Origin: Rheinheimera sp. SA_1
GTDB lineage: Bacteria > Pseudomonadota > Gammaproteobacteria > Enterobacterales > Alteromonadaceae
Direction: 5' to 3'
DNA: 64,000 nucleotides
Assembly: GCF_001669775.1 (NCBI RefSeq)
Contig: NZ_LXWK01000020.1
Span: 1 to 64,000, forward strand
Part shown: one piece after another, positions 35,233-49,465 of the stretch
How the letters are laid out: each line of letters starts with the position of its first letter
How positions within the stretch are numbered: position 1 is the first letter of the stretch
Position numbers and translations under genes: made by a program
The notes under the pieces: generated by a model
What the model saw: the letters and a program-made list of their open reading frames with translations, nothing else
Databases searched by the model: none
What the model was told of the DNA's origin: nothing

Positions 35233-35898
35233 ATGAACCACTTGTTGGAAAAATTAACGAAACTGGTGGCACAAACCAGTTTGCAGTTGTCAGAGTTACA
35301 GTTACAACAGCTGGTGCAATACGTGCAGTTGTTAGACAAATGGAACGGCGCTTATAACCTGACATCGGTGCGTGATCCGGAAGAAATGCTGGTTAAACAC
35401 ATCATGGACAGCCTGGTGGTAGCGCCTTTTATCCAGGGCGAACGAATTATTGATGTTGGCACTGGCCCGGGGCTTCCCGGGATCCCACTGGCGATTTGTT
35501 TTCCGGAAAAACAATTTACTTTGCTCGATAGTCTTGGCAAAAGGATCCGGTTTTTAAATCAGGTCAAATTGCAACTGGGATTAAAAAATGTCACGCCATT
35601 GCAAAGCCGGGTTGAAGATCATCAGCCGGAACAAGGTTATGACGTCGTGTTGAGTCGTGCTTTTGCGTCTTTAAGTGATATGATCGGTTGGTGCGCACAT
35701 TTACCGGCAGCAAATGGCCAGTTTCTAGCCATGAAAGGCGCCCAGGCGCAGGAAGAAATTGCAGCTTTGCCTGATTTTGTTAAAGTTGTCGCCAGTGAAA
35801 CTTTGCAGGTCCCAGAGCTGAACGGCCAGCGTTATTTGGTGGTTGTGCAGAAGGTTCTGCAAAAAACGGCGCAGAAGGTTGCAATTCAGGCTGATTGA
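35233..35898 (+). CDS. rsmG: 16S rRNA (guanine-527-N7)-methyltransferase RsmG (GidB)
   Basis: RsmG uses SAM to methylate G527 of 16S rRNA. The 221-residue protein has the family N-terminus, [27 protein letters not shown], and the SAM-binding motif [16 protein letters not shown] at about residue 72. It follows mnmG by 33 bp and precedes parA by 13 bp in the conserved mnmG-rsmG-parA-parB order. Confidence 0.97.
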   Translation: MNHLLEKLTKLVAQTSLQLSELQLQQLVQYVQLLDKWNGAYNLTSVRDPEEMLVKHIMDSLVVAPFIQGERIIDVGTGPGLPGIPLAICFPEKQFTLLDSLGKRIRFLNQVKLQLGLKNVTPLQSRVEDHQPEQGYDVVLSRAFASLSDMIGWCAHLPAANGQFLAMKGAQAQEEIAALPDFVKVVASETLQVPELNGQRYLVVVQKVLQKTAQKVAIQAD

Positions 35899-35911
35899 TC
35901 GAGGGAGTACT

Positions 35912-36706
35912 GTGGGAAAAATCATCGCAATTGCGAATCAGAAAGGTGGTGTTGGCAAAACCACCACCGCAGTAAATCTGGCCGCATCTATGGCCGCTAC
36001 CAAACGCAAAGTATTGTTGATTGACCTGGATCCACAGGGCAATGCCACTATGGGCAGCGGCGTGGACAAATACGAAGTTGCCGCAACTGCCTATGAATTA
36101 CTGGTGGAAGAAAAACCACTGCCTGAAGTGGTCGTCACTGAAACCGCCGGTGGTTACCATTTGGTCGCAGCGAATTCTGATGTCACCGCGGCTGAAGTGC
36201 GGTTGCTGGATGTATTTGCGCGTGAGCTGCGTTTGCGAAATGCCCTCAAAGATCATCGCGATAAATACGATTTTATTTTTATTGACTGTCCGCCATCACT
36301 GAACATGCTGACGGTCAATGCCATGGCCGCCGCTGATTCGGTGCTGGTGCCAATGCAATGTGAATATTATGCGCTGGAAGGCCTGACCGCACTGGTTGAA
36401 ACCATTAACAAACTGGTGTCCGTCATCAATGCCGATCTGAAGATCGAAGGTATTCTGCGCACCATGTATGACCCGCGCAACCGCTTGGCCAATGATGTTT
36501 CTGAGCAATTAAAACGACATTTTGGTGAAAAGGTTTATCGCGCGGTGATCCCACGCAATGTGCGGTTGGCAGAAGCGCCAAGTTTTGGCACGCCGGTGAT
36601 GTATTACGATAAAAGTTCGACCGGTGCTAAAGCCTATCTGGCGTTGGCCGGTGAAATATTACGACGGGCCGATAAAAAAGTCGTCAAAACCACAGCCCCA
36701 GTTTGA
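35912..36706 (+). CDS. parA: chromosome partitioning ATPase ParA (Soj)
   Basis: The 264-residue protein has the deviant Walker [10 protein letters not shown] at 11-19 with the signature Lys, and the [13 protein letters not shown] and [13 protein letters not shown] motifs of chromosomal ParA/Soj ATPases. It starts with GTG at 35912, preceded by GAGGGAG; a longer frame lies inside rsmG. It works with ParB, and two parS sites lie in recF about 15 kb away. Confidence 0.97.
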   Translation: MGKIIAIANQKGGVGKTTTAVNLAASMAATKRKVLLIDLDPQGNATMGSGVDKYEVAATAYELLVEEKPLPEVVVTETAGGYHLVAANSDVTAAEVRLLDVFARELRLRNALKDHRDKYDFIFIDCPPSLNMLTVNAMAAADSVLVPMQCEYYALEGLTALVETINKLVSVINADLKIEGILRTMYDPRNRLANDVSEQLKRHFGEKVYRAVIPRNVRLAEAPSFGTPVMYYDKSSTGAKAYLALAGEILRRADKKVVKTTAPV

Positions 36707-36729
36707 GATTTTAAGGAATGAGTGAACAG

Positions 36730-37620
36730 ATGTCGGTAAAAAAACGGGGTTTAGGACGTGGTCTGGATGCATTACTGACCAATGGCAGACCGGCAGCAAC
36801 AGGAAATGTCGCTCAGGCTGAAAGTCATCCGCACGAGCTACAAAAATTGCCGATTGAGTTTTTACAACCAGGTAAGTATCAGCCACGTAAAGACATGTCG
36901 CAGGATGCGCTTGAAGATTTAGCCAGTTCAATTCGCGCCCAAGGTGTGATCCAGCCAATAGTCGTGCGCCAGGTCGCTGATAACTTATACGAAATTATCG
37001 CCGGTGAAAGACGCTGGCGTGCCAGTCAGATCGCAGGTCTGGCTGAAGTCCCCTGTATTATCAAAAACGTGCCAGATGAAGCAGCTGTTGCCATCGCCCT
37101 GATTGAGAACATCCAGCGAGAAGACTTAAATGCGATGGAAGAAGCGGTTGCGCTGCAACGGTTATCGACAGAATTTGAACTGACCCATCAGCAAGTCGCT
37201 GATGCGGTGGGTAAATCCCGTACAACTGTGACCAATCTGCTGCGGTTAAATCAGCTGGCGGACGATGTCAAAACCTTGCTGGAGCATGGTGATATCGAAA
37301 TGGGCCATGCCCGTGCGCTGCTGACGTTAACGCCAGAGCAGCAGTCGGATGCCGGCCGGGTCATTGCTGCAAAACAAATGACAGTACGTGAAGCGGAAGC
37401 GTTGGTACGCCGTATTCTTGAGCCACTGCCACCCAGCGAGCCCAAAGTGAAAGATCCGGATGTCGCCGCGCTCGAGCAAACACTGAGTGAGAAGTTTGCT
37501 GCACCGGTTCAGATCAGTTACAGCAAAAAAGGCAAAGGCGAATTGGTGATCGGGTATAGCAATCTGGCCGAGCTTGATGGCATTCTGGCCAAGCTTGGTG
37601 TGGCAGAGACTGAAATTTAA
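36730..37620 (+). CDS. parB: chromosome partitioning protein ParB (Spo0J)
   Basis: ParB binds parS and spreads as a CTP-dependent clamp. The 296-residue protein has the KKRGLGRGLDALL N-terminus that contacts ParA, the ParB/Srx CTPase domain with GERRWRAS and ENIQREDLNAMEEA, the HTH region LTHQQVADAVGKSRTTVTNLL that reads parS, and a C-terminal dimer domain. An ATG at 36718 is also in frame, but it directly abuts AAGGA with no spacing, so the downstream ATG matching the family N-terminus is preferred. Confidence 0.96.
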   Translation: MSVKKRGLGRGLDALLTNGRPAATGNVAQAESHPHELQKLPIEFLQPGKYQPRKDMSQDALEDLASSIRAQGVIQPIVVRQVADNLYEIIAGERRWRASQIAGLAEVPCIIKNVPDEAAVAIALIENIQREDLNAMEEAVALQRLSTEFELTHQQVADAVGKSRTTVTNLLRLNQLADDVKTLLEHGDIEMGHARALLTLTPEQQSDAGRVIAAKQMTVREAEALVRRILEPLPPSEPKVKDPDVAALEQTLSEKFAAPVQISYSKKGKGELVIGYSNLAELDGILAKLGVAETEI

Positions 37621-37671
37621 GCAGTTGGGTTACTAAAACCCCGACAAATACAGCAGTGACGCCGCTTTTGG

Positions 37672-37699
37672 TTGCAAAAATAAGGCAGTTAAGTATACT
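37672..37699 (+). promoter_or_regulatory. atp operon promoter
   Basis: TTGCAA (37672-37677), 16-bp spacer and TATACT (37694-37699), about 50 bp upstream of atpI. No strong hairpin separates it from parB, so read-through is possible. Confidence 0.7.
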
Positions 37700-37748
37700 T
37701 GCGCGAGTTTTTTGCGTTGATAATTAAGCTTTTTTCTGGTGGTATTCG

Positions 37749-38938
<1,190 letters not shown>

Positions 38939-38943
38939 TTTAA

Positions 38944-39246
<303 letters not shown>

Positions 39247-39297
39247 TTCTGTTTTTTAGCAGAACCATTTATTTTGTAAAATTAAGGAGAAGCGTTC

Positions 39298-39768
39298 GTG
39301 AATATTAACGCCACTCTCATTGGTGAGTTAATCGCGTTTTTGGTGTTCGTCATTGCCTGTATGAAATGGGTATGGCCACCAATTATCGGCGCCATTGAAA
39401 CTCGTCAGCAAAAAATTGCAGATGGCCTGGCCGCGAGTGATCGCGCCGAACAGGACCTGCGTTTAGCGCAAGAGAATGCAAAAAAACAGCTGATCGAAGC
39501 CAAAGCTCAGGGCGCTGCTCTGATTGACCAGGCTAAAAAACGCGAAGCGCAGATTATCGAAGAAGCTGCGGTTAAAGCGCAGGCTGAGCGGGAAAAAATC
39601 CTGACTCAAGCCAAAGCTGAAGTCGAAGCTGAACGCATCCGTGCGAAAGAAGATTTACGTAAGCAAGTTGCTGCTTTAGCAGTAGCTGGCGCAGAACGTA
39701 TTCTTCAACGTGAAATTGATGAAGCTGCTCACAGCGACATCCTGGAAAAACTGGTAGCTGAACTGTAA
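39298..39768 (+). CDS. atpF: ATP synthase F0 subunit b
   Basis: Subunit b is the peripheral stalk. The 156-residue protein has one N-terminal TM helix (about 5-25) and a long charged, Ala-rich coiled coil to the end. It starts with GTG at 39298 after AAGGAG. It sits between atpE and atpH as usual, and a single b gene (no b') is present. Confidence 0.97.
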   Translation: MNINATLIGELIAFLVFVIACMKWVWPPIIGAIETRQQKIADGLAASDRAEQDLRLAQENAKKQLIEAKAQGAALIDQAKKREAQIIEEAAVKAQAEREKILTQAKAEVEAERIRAKEDLRKQVAALAVAGAERILQREIDEAAHSDILEKLVAEL

Positions 39769-39779
39769 GAGGATGAGCC

Positions 39780-40313
39780 ATGTCTGATTTGACGAATGTA
39801 GCTCGTCCTTATGCCAAAGCGGCGTTTGACTTTGCTGTTGAACAAAAAGCTTTGGCGGCCTGGGCGGATATGTTGTTTTTTGCTGCTGAAGTAGCGAAGA
39901 ACAACGTGGTCGCCGAGCGTCTGCAAAGCAATGCTGGCGCGCAAGCGCAAGCCGAGTTTTTTATCCAGGTATGTGGTGCGCAACTCAATGAACAAGGTCA
40001 GAACTTGATTAAAGTGATGGCTGAAAACAAACGTTTATTGGCGTTGCCTGCTGTGTTTGAAGCCTTTGTAGTGCTGAAAGCCGAGTTCGAAAAAGAAGCA
40101 ACCGTTGATGTTGTTTCTGCCACTGAACTCAGTTCTTCACAGCAACAAAAGCTGATTACAGCTTTATCACAGCGTTTAGCACGCAATGTTAAGTTGAACT
40201 GTAGCGTAGATCCGACAGTTGTCGGCGGTATGTTAATCAAAGCCGGTGATATGGTTATTGATGGCTCAGTTCGCGGTAAGTTAGACCGTTTAGCCACTGC
40301 GCTGCAGTCATAA
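39780..40313 (+). CDS. atpH: ATP synthase F1 subunit delta
   Basis: Delta links the peripheral stalk to the alpha3beta3 head. The 177-residue protein is full length, with the N-terminal ARPYAKAAFDFA helix and the C-terminal DPTVVGGMLIKAGDMVIDGSVRGKLDRL signature. It lies 11 bp after atpF. Confidence 0.97.
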   Translation: MSDLTNVARPYAKAAFDFAVEQKALAAWADMLFFAAEVAKNNVVAERLQSNAGAQAQAEFFIQVCGAQLNEQGQNLIKVMAENKRLLALPAVFEAFVVLKAEFEKEATVDVVSATELSSSQQQKLITALSQRLARNVKLNCSVDPTVVGGMLIKAGDMVIDGSVRGKLDRLATALQS

Positions 40314-40327
40314 TTGGGGATTAGAGC

Positions 40328-41869
40328 ATGCAACTGAATTCCACTGAAATCTCTGAACTGATCAAACAACGTATTGCTCAGTTTGAAGTTGTCAGTGAAG
40401 CTCGTAACGAAGGTACTATCGTGTCTGTTACCGATGGTATTATCCGGATCAATGGCCTTGCTGATTGTATGCAAGGTGAGATGATCGAGCTTCCTGGTAA
40501 CCGTTACGCTATCGCACTGAACTTAGAGCGCAGCTCTGTAGGTGCCGTAGTCATGGGTCCATATGCGGACCTGCGTGAAGGTATCAAAGTAAAATCGACC
40601 GGCCGTATTTTAGAAGTACCGGTGGGTCCTGCGTTATTAGGTCGTGTGGTCAACACTTTAGGTGAGCCAATCGACGGTAAAGGTCCAATTGCAGCTACTG
40701 CATTTGCGCCGGTAGAAAAAATTGCACCAGGCGTTATCGACCGTCAATCGGTTGATCAGCCAATGCAAACTGGTTACAAATCAGTGGACGCGATGATCCC
40801 TATCGGTCGTGGCCAGCGCGAGCTGATCATCGGTGACCGTCAGACAGGTAAAACTGCCCTGGCCATCGACGCCATCATCAACCAGAAATCATCTGGCGTG
40901 AAATGTATCTACGTTTGTATCGGTCAGAAAGCTTCGACCATCGCTAACGTAGTACGTAAGCTGGAAGAACACGGCGCCCTTGCCCACACTATCGTGGTTG
41001 TTGCATCTGCTTCTGAAGCTGCTGCACTGCAATTCCTGGCACCATACTCTGGTTGTACCATGGGTGAATACTTCCGTGACCTCGGCGAAGATGCCCTGAT
41101 CGTATACGACGACTTGTCTAAACAAGCTGTTGCTTACCGTCAAATCTCGTTGTTGTTACGCCGTCCACCAGGTCGTGAAGCTTACCCAGGCGACGTATTC
41201 TATCTCCATAGCCGTCTGTTAGAGCGTGCATCACGTGTTAACGACAACTATGTTGAGCGTCTGACCAACGGCGCAGTGAAAGGCAAAACCGGTTCTTTAA
41301 CTGCGTTGCCAATCATTGAAACCCAGGGCGGTGACGTTTCTGCATTCGTACCAACGAACGTGATTTCAATCACTGACGGTCAGATCTTCTTAGAATCTAA
41401 CCTGTTCAACGCCGGTATCCGTCCAGCAGTTAACGCTGGTATTTCGGTATCCCGGGTTGGTGGTGCGGCTCAGACCAAAATCATCAAGAAGCTCGGCGGT
41501 GGTATTCGTCTGGCATTAGCCCAATATTCTGAACTGGCAGCGTTTGCACAGTTTGCTTCTGACCTGGATGACGCGACCCGTGCGCAGTTAGACCATGGCC
41601 AGAAAGTAACTGAACTGATGAAACAGTTACAGTACGCGCCAATGGGCGTGGCTGATATGGGTGTGTCGATTTTCGCCATCGAAAAAGGCCACATGAAAGA
41701 TGTTGAAGTTGCGAAAATTCTCGACTTCGAAGCGGCCCTGCTGGCTTACATGCACGCAGAGCACACCGCGTTCATGGCTGATCTGAACAAAACCGGTAAC
41801 TACAACGACCAAATCGAAGCCACTCTTAAAGGCGCGATTGAGAAGTTTAAAGCGACTCAAACCTGGTAA
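40328..41869 (+). CDS. atpA: ATP synthase F1 subunit alpha
   Basis: Alpha is the non-catalytic nucleotide-binding subunit. The 513-residue protein has the beta-barrel N-terminus, Walker A GDRQTGKT near 169-176, the [11 protein letters not shown] segment and the [17 protein letters not shown] signature. It is full length, identical to the E. coli size. Confidence 0.99.
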   Translation: MQLNSTEISELIKQRIAQFEVVSEARNEGTIVSVTDGIIRINGLADCMQGEMIELPGNRYAIALNLERSSVGAVVMGPYADLREGIKVKSTGRILEVPVGPALLGRVVNTLGEPIDGKGPIAATAFAPVEKIAPGVIDRQSVDQPMQTGYKSVDAMIPIGRGQRELIIGDRQTGKTALAIDAIINQKSSGVKCIYVCIGQKASTIANVVRKLEEHGALAHTIVVVASASEAAALQFLAPYSGCTMGEYFRDLGEDALIVYDDLSKQAVAYRQISLLLRRPPGREAYPGDVFYLHSRLLERASRVNDNYVERLTNGAVKGKTGSLTALPIIETQGGDVSAFVPTNVISITDGQIFLESNLFNAGIRPAVNAGISVSRVGGAAQTKIIKKLGGGIRLALAQYSELAAFAQFASDLDDATRAQLDHGQKVTELMKQLQYAPMGVADMGVSIFAIEKGHMKDVEVAKILDFEAALLAYMHAEHTAFMADLNKTGNYNDQIEATLKGAIEKFKATQTW

Positions 41870-41930
41870 TCAGGGGTTGGCATCGGGTGGTGGCAACACC
41901 ACCCTTCGTTGAAATTTTCGGAGATTAGTC

Positions 41931-42791
41931 ATGGCCGGCGCAAAAGAGATAAAAAGTAAGATCGGGAGTATTAACAATACTCGTAAGATCACCAGCGCTA
42001 TGGAAAAGGTTGCGGTCAGCAAAATGCGCAGAGCGCAAGAGCGGGTTGCACACAGCCGTCCATACGCTGAAGGTATGCGCAAAGTGATCGGTAATATCGC
42101 CAATGGTACCCTCGAGTATCGCCACCCGTTCTTAACCGAACGGCCGGTGAAAAACGTTGGTTACATTGTGATATCAACAGACCGGGGTCTTTGCGGCGGC
42201 TTGAATACCAACGAATTTAAACGTGTGATGATTGACCTTCGAACGTGGAAAGAACAAGGCGTGAATGCAGAGTTTGCCGTAATCGGTAACAAAGCGACGG
42301 CGTTCTTTAAACGTTTTGGCGGTAAAGTAGTTGCACAACAAGTGGGTTCAGGCGATACACCACGTTTGGCTGATGTGATTGGTACGGTCCGGGTCATGCT
42401 GAATGAATATTCAGAAGGCAAAATCGACCGCTTATTCCTGGTATATAACAACTTTGTCAATACCATGAAACAAGAGCCAGTCATTGAGCAACTCTTACCT
42501 TTGCCAAAAGCAGAGATGTCAGCCAGGAGTCATAGCTGGGACTACATTTACGAGCCAGATCCAAAAGCGATTTTAGACAAGCTATTGGACCGCTACGTTG
42601 AGTCTCAGGTTTATCAGGGTGTGGTTGAAAATGCTGCCAGCGAACAGGCAGCCCGGATGGTCGCGATGAAAGCCGCGACGGACAACGCCGGCAGCCTGAT
42701 GGATGACTTGAAACTGGTTTACAACAAAGCCCGTCAAGCAGCAATTACGCAGGAACTGAGCGAAATCGTCGGCGGTGCCGCAGCTGTTTAA
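41931..42791 (+). CDS. atpG: ATP synthase F1 subunit gamma
   Basis: Gamma is the rotating central shaft. The 286-residue protein has the N-terminal coiled-coil helix [28 protein letters not shown] and the C-terminal helix with the signature around [15 protein letters not shown]. It lies between atpA and atpD in the operon. Confidence 0.98.
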   Translation: MAGAKEIKSKIGSINNTRKITSAMEKVAVSKMRRAQERVAHSRPYAEGMRKVIGNIANGTLEYRHPFLTERPVKNVGYIVISTDRGLCGGLNTNEFKRVMIDLRTWKEQGVNAEFAVIGNKATAFFKRFGGKVVAQQVGSGDTPRLADVIGTVRVMLNEYSEGKIDRLFLVYNNFVNTMKQEPVIEQLLPLPKAEMSARSHSWDYIYEPDPKAILDKLLDRYVESQVYQGVVENAASEQAARMVAMKAATDNAGSLMDDLKLVYNKARQAAITQELSEIVGGAAAV

Positions 42792-42812
42792 CGCCCTGGT
42801 TTACAGGTTTGA

Positions 42813-44216
<1,404 letters not shown>

Positions 44217-44239
44217 TTTTACAGCTTTAGGAGAGCGAA

Positions 44240-44656
44240 ATGGCGATGACAGTACAGTTAGACGTAGTAAGTGCTGAAGAGAAGATTTTCTCTGGCCTTG
44301 TTGAGTCTATACAGGTGACTGGTAGCGAAGGTGAGCTGGGTATTTTACCTGGTCACATTCCACTGCTGACCGGCATCAAGCCAGGTATGGTACGGATCGT
44401 AAAACAATTCGGCGAAGAGCATCTGATTTACGTAGCGGGCGGGGTACTTGAAGTACAACCTCATACGATTACAGTGCTGGCCGATGTGGCAGTCCGTGCC
44501 GAAGACCTGGACGAGCAAGCAGCGCTGGCCGCACAAAAAAGTGCGACCGAAGCAATGCAACACGCCGGCGCCGACTTCAACTACGCAGAAGCAGCGGCCC
44601 AGTTGGCCGAAGCAATTGCGCAGTTGCGTCTTATCCAGAAACTGCGCAAAAAGTAA
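44240..44656 (+). CDS. atpC: ATP synthase F1 subunit epsilon
   Basis: Epsilon is the regulatory subunit that inhibits hydrolysis. The 138-residue protein has the N-terminal beta-sandwich ([22 protein letters not shown]) and a C-terminal two-helix domain. AGGAG precedes the ATG at 44240; a second ATG is at 44246. It is the last atp gene and is followed by a strong terminator. Confidence 0.97.
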   Translation: MAMTVQLDVVSAEEKIFSGLVESIQVTGSEGELGILPGHIPLLTGIKPGMVRIVKQFGEEHLIYVAGGVLEVQPHTITVLADVAVRAEDLDEQAALAAQKSATEAMQHAGADFNYAEAAAQLAEAIAQLRLIQKLRKK

Positions 44657-44676
44657 TTATTCAGTTACTTGTAAAG

Positions 44677-44701
44677 AACCACCTTCGGGTGGTTTTTTTT
44701 T
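44677..44701 (+). terminator. atp operon terminator
   Basis: Stem AACCACC / GGTGGTT closed by a TTCG tetraloop, then nine T residues. The 340 bp that follow, up to 45039, hold only a small hairpin (44744-44764) and no gene I can support. Confidence 0.95.
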
Positions 44702-45039
44702 GGATATTTCACGGTATTCCAGCGGTAATCGATATCGCTGACAAGGTAAAATGTTGTTTTACCTGCAAGTTCATAAAAACACTCATCGTGAAGACATAAC
44801 GTTGCTCGTATGCAAGTGCTTCGTTGTCCAATCACAAAAATCCGCGAGTCGTTAAATTCCTCCAAGTCATAAAATCATTAAACGACAGTAAGCATATTTA
44901 TTGTTATTATCTGGTTAATACAACATGTTTTGGCTGTGTTACTAGCGTTCAATACGATCTTGGTGTTGACCTGGAGCCAGCATTTGAATAAAAACATCTG
45001 CCAAATAATGCTTTTGCTGTGAGTTGAGTGGTTTGGATA

Positions 45040-47127
45040 ATGAGTTTGCTAAATTTTGGTGGTTTTCGGCTAGATGTTGATGCACGGCGCATCTATAGCA
45101 CGGATGGTGAGCTTGCTGTTGAACCCAAAGTCATCGAGGTGTTGTGTTATTTAATCGAACATCAAGATCGCTTTGTGCCGCTACAGGAATTGCATGCAGA
45201 AGTTTGGGTTGGCCGTGTGGTGACCGATACCGCGGTGCGACGCACGATCAGCAAACTACGCGCCTTACTTGGGGACACCGATCCTGAGACCCCACTGTAT
45301 ATTAAATCGCAGATGAAACGTGGTTATCAGTTTATTGGCCAACCTTTGCCAGCGCAGAGTTCGATAGCGGCTGCTGATACCAGCAACAATGAAGCTGTAA
45401 GTACCATAGCGGCTTCAATCCCCAACCCTTCAAGTGCGCAAACAGTCTCAAGCAAGCGCTGGTATTGGCTGGCGGCAGCCATGGTATTGATTTGCAGTGT
45501 ATTGGCTTTCACCTTACTGCCCTTCACACCAAATAACCAAACATTCACCACCAAACCCTTAGTCAGCGTCGCCGGTGAAAAAATCTTTTTATCGGTGTCA
45601 CCGAATGGGCGATACCACGCATTTACCGGGCGCTTAAACAAAACCGAAGGTTGGCAGCCTTATATCTATGATCGTCAGTTAGGTCACCTACAGAAAATCA
45701 AGTTGCCTTTTGAAGCTGCTTTTTCTTTTCTGTCTATTTTAGACAACGATACTTTGCTGATTTCAGCAAGTAACGGTGATGATGCATGGTTGGGCATCTA
45801 TTCAATCACCAATCTGAACACTCCGGTGAAAATAATTAAACCTTCGGAGTTTATGGCGACTGGGCAGGCAGTGTCATTTCAGGGGAAGTTTGTTCTTGTG
45901 AACGCTTTAAAAAAAAGTGAAAAAAGTTGGGTGTATTATTTGTTGAATTTGGACACAGAGACTTTCACACAATTTACTTTTAGTTCGAGCTCGAATTCAA
46001 AAGATTATAATTTGGTGGTTTCACCTGATAAAAAGCACTTTGCGCAAATCCGAACTGACTCAGTCAATCAAGTACAAGTGTATCGACTTGCTGATAAAGA
46101 ATTGATTTTTCAAGGTTTAATAGAAGTTAAGCAGTTGACCGGTGATGAGCTTAATTTAGCATGGCTCGACATTAATCGGTTGTTGATCAACACAGGTCAC
46201 AAGACGAAACAATTTAATATTGTCAGCGGTACTCAAACTGAACTTTCCGGGACAGAACGCTTTGGCGCTTTGGCGCGGGATGCATCCGGGAAGGTGTTTG
46301 GTTTGCATAAATTGCCGCAGACCACCACTTTTTACCAGTTTAGTTGGGCAGAACCGGACTTTGCGAAGCGCTATTTTACCTTTCGCAAACCGCCAATGAG
46401 TCTGACTTACAGCAGAATGCCCGATTATCTTTGGTTGGTTGAACAGAATCAAAATAGCTATCAATTAAATCACTATCAACCAGATACCGGCGAGAAAAAA
46501 ACCTATTACACCGCTAAAGAGTCATTCGAAGTGCTGGCTGAGGGGCACCAGTCACCTGAGTTACTGTTGTGGTCGAAACAAAAACAGTTACAGCTTCTGG
46601 ATAGAGCCACAGGTCAAGTCATGCAAATTGCAGATGTGAACCAGAAGGTTGCTTTCGCGAGTTTTGCCACGGATGACAAAGACATTTTCTTCACTGAAAA
46701 AATTGGTAATGAATGGCACATCAATGTTTTTGACAGACAAACCATGACACAAAGAATTCTTTTTAAAGGATATCGGGTGTTTTTGCCTTGGCAGCAGCAT
46801 TTTATTGCAGCTAATGATCAAGGACAGTTTTTCTTGTTGGATCGTGACTACCAAGTCGTAAAGCAGCTACAGCTAAAACTTGATTTCACCATCAGGTATC
46901 ATATTGGCTTAAGGGGTCATCAACTCTTTGCCGCGAATCTTAGTTTAAATACGAATTGGCATTTCTTTACATTAGACCTGGTTTCTGACGACTATCAGCA
47001 GCATGTGGCATCGACATTGCCAATTAAAACCAAGTTTTCTTTTAGTTATGACGGTCAAACAGCCATCGCTATTGTAGAAAATCACCTCGACAGCCAATTG
47101 GTCGAGTTAAATTTTGACAGCAATTAA
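45040..47127 (+). CDS. ToxR/CadC-type transmembrane winged-helix regulator (copy 1)
   Basis: The 695-residue protein has an N-terminal OmpR/PhoB-type winged-helix DNA-binding domain (1-100, with RRTISKLRALLGD recognition region and KRGYQFIG wing), a low-complexity linker, one TM helix (about 142-162) and a large periplasmic domain of about 530 residues. That domain has repeating beta-strand motifs (NGRYHAFTGRLNKTEGWQPYIYD, SPDKKHFAQI) typical of TolB-like propellers. Signal-sensing in the periplasm with direct DNA binding is the expected mode, as for CadC/ToxR. The ATG at 45040 is chosen by alignment with copy 2. The ligand and targets are unknown; the downstream protease gene is a plausible target. 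Confidence 0.85.
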   Translation: MSLLNFGGFRLDVDARRIYSTDGELAVEPKVIEVLCYLIEHQDRFVPLQELHAEVWVGRVVTDTAVRRTISKLRALLGDTDPETPLYIKSQMKRGYQFIGQPLPAQSSIAAADTSNNEAVSTIAASIPNPSSAQTVSSKRWYWLAAAMVLICSVLAFTLLPFTPNNQTFTTKPLVSVAGEKIFLSVSPNGRYHAFTGRLNKTEGWQPYIYDRQLGHLQKIKLPFEAAFSFLSILDNDTLLISASNGDDAWLGIYSITNLNTPVKIIKPSEFMATGQAVSFQGKFVLVNALKKSEKSWVYYLLNLDTETFTQFTFSSSSNSKDYNLVVSPDKKHFAQIRTDSVNQVQVYRLADKELIFQGLIEVKQLTGDELNLAWLDINRLLINTGHKTKQFNIVSGTQTELSGTERFGALARDASGKVFGLHKLPQTTTFYQFSWAEPDFAKRYFTFRKPPMSLTYSRMPDYLWLVEQNQNSYQLNHYQPDTGEKKTYYTAKESFEVLAEGHQSPELLLWSKQKQLQLLDRATGQVMQIADVNQKVAFASFATDDKDIFFTEKIGNEWHINVFDRQTMTQRILFKGYRVFLPWQQHFIAANDQGQFFLLDRDYQVVKQLQLKLDFTIRYHIGLRGHQLFAANLSLNTNWHFFTLDLVSDDYQQHVASTLPIKTKFSFSYDGQTAIAIVENHLDSQLVELNFDSN

Positions 47128-47236
47128 CTTTAAGTAAGTGCAGAACCTGTTGTTGATGTAGTTAAACGAAACCAACATGATGAATATGACCTATCTGCTT
47201 TGACATGCTTTGGCAGTAAATTGAGTGACTTGAAAG

Positions 47237-49343
47237 ATGGCTTTGCTAAATTTTGGTGGTTTTCGGCTGGATGTCGACGCGCGGCGGATCTACAGCACGG
47301 ATGGTGAACTTGCTGTGGAACCTAAAGTCATCGAGGTGTTGTGTTATTTAATTCAGCATCGTGATCGCTTGGTGCCATTGGCAGAACTACATGCGGAAGT
47401 TTGGGCTGGCCGGATAGTGACCGATACTGCGGTGAGACGTACGATCAGCAAACTACGTGCCTTACTTGGCGATACCGATCCTGAGACCCCGCTGTATATC
47501 AAATCGCAGATGAAACGTGGTTATCAGTTTATTGGCGAGCCTGCCTCAACAGAAGTCTGGCATCCAGAACAACTTCACACAACCAACGCTACCTCTCATG
47601 ACAACAATCAAGGTGCTGTAACCTTAGAAAAATCAACGTGGCCATTAGGTTCGGCCAAGGTCTGGTACCCCATCCTCGCCATTTTGATGTTCGTCGTCAT
47701 TGCATTGGTTAGTCGGCAGTTCTTTAGTACTGAAAGCAAAAGCGATGTACTGAAATTTCAGTCACTTGTAAATATCGCCGGAGAAAAAGGTTTATTATCT
47801 GTATCCGATAACGGCAGGTTTCAGGCGTTTACCGGTCGACTGAATAAAACCGAAGGCTGGCAGTCTTATGTCTATGATCTTCAGTCTGGTCAATTACAAA
47901 AAATACATCGGCCCAAACATGCTGCTTTTCCAGTGGTGTCGATCGTGAACAACGATACTGTGTTGCTTTCAACTTCGGGGGATAACCAAGTCACGTTGTA
48001 TTTATATTCGATATCCAACCTGAACACACCGGTTAAAATGATTCAATTAAAAGACTTTTATCAGATTGTTCAGGCAACCTCTTATCGAGACCAGGTTGTT
48101 TTGATTAACGGTCAAAAAATAGGTGAAAAAAATGTTCTTTATTATCTGCTTAATCTGGAGGAAGAAACGCTAGAACAGGTGACCTTCAGTTCAAGTCAAA
48201 ACTCAGTTGATTTGTCTGCAGCCTATTCGCCTGATAAAAAACACTATGCTTTGATCCGCGCGGATACTGGTGTTCATGTTCAGGTTTACCGTACAGATAA
48301 TAGAGAATTGCTCAGGCAAGAATCTTTTGAGCGCGGTCAGCTCTCGTTTGATGAAATGCATCTGTTATGGCTTAACAATGAGCAGTTGTTGTTCAACTAT
48401 GGTGATAAATTAGAAGAGTTAAATGTTGTCAGCGGCATTAAATTGACAATACCAGCGTCGGAACGTTTTAGCGGATTTGGGCGAGATGTTGCTGGAAACC
48501 TGTTTGGGCTGCTAAAACGGCCGCAGAAAAAGAGCTTTTATCAGGTACAGTTTTCTGATCTGAATTCAATCCAACAATATTTTTCATTTCCCGGGCAGGC
48601 TGTCAGCCTGGACTACAGCCAGACATCGGAAAAACTATTGGCTAATAGAACAGGATCAAACAGGTTTTCAATTACATCACTATCATCCGGTTTCCGGTGA
48701 TAAAAAACGCTACTTTGAAGCCTCGGAGCGGTTCAGTTTAGCTGCGGAAGGACATGATGGATCTTATTTGCTGCTATTCCATAAAAAACAGCTGAAGTTA
48801 CTGGATAAAAACACTGGCGAGTTAACAGTCATTTCTGATGTTAATCAACGTGTTCGGTTTCCCGCCCCTGCAGCGGATGATAAGATTATTTTCTTTGCTG
48901 AACTCATTGGTGAGGATTGGCAGATCAATGCATTTAACAGAGAAACCAAGTCGCAAAGTCTTGTCGTCAAAGGTTATCGAGTGTTGCTGCCATGGCAGAA
49001 GCAATTTATTGCAGCGGATGCAAAAGGGGCGTTTTATCTGTTAGATAGCCAGTATCAATTAGTCAGGCAGCTACCACTGGAAATCGATCTGACTGCAAGA
49101 CATCAAATCAATTTACGCGGTAATAAGTTAATTGTGGCTTACACCAACATCAATCATGCATCGAATTGGTCACTTGCAGAGTTGGACCTGGTGACTGACC
49201 ACTTACAACTCCATCCAATTGAAAACTTGCCGGTTAAAACTGTTTTTTCTATTGATAAAGACGGTAGCGGCATCATTATTTCAGTTGGAAATGATCATGA
49301 AAGTCAGCTAGTTAAGTTTGGTTATAACTCTGGTTATAACTAA
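47237..49343 (+). pseudogene. ToxR/CadC-type regulator copy 2, frameshifted
   Basis: Tandem paralogue of the preceding gene. The first 102 residues differ at only 8 positions from copy 1, by eye; the linker and periplasmic domain diverge more. The first frame (47237-48700) loses similarity near 48638. The continuation WLIEQDQ...QLHHYHPVSGDKKRY, in the next frame and on through 49343, aligns to copy 1 without gaps. One extra T in ACTATTGG (48638-48639) explains it. The 5' part still encodes the DNA-binding domain, TM and part of the propeller, so a truncated product could be made. A sequencing error is possible. Confidence 0.82.
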
Positions 49344-49465
49344 GTCTCTGCAAAGTCCCCTGAAGGTAACCCCCCAGTTATTGTGACTGAAGTTAGGTAT
49401 GGATAGGCTGAAGCTGTTCGTTTGAGCAAGCTTCAACCTGAGGCATACCTGATGGAAAGTACAAG

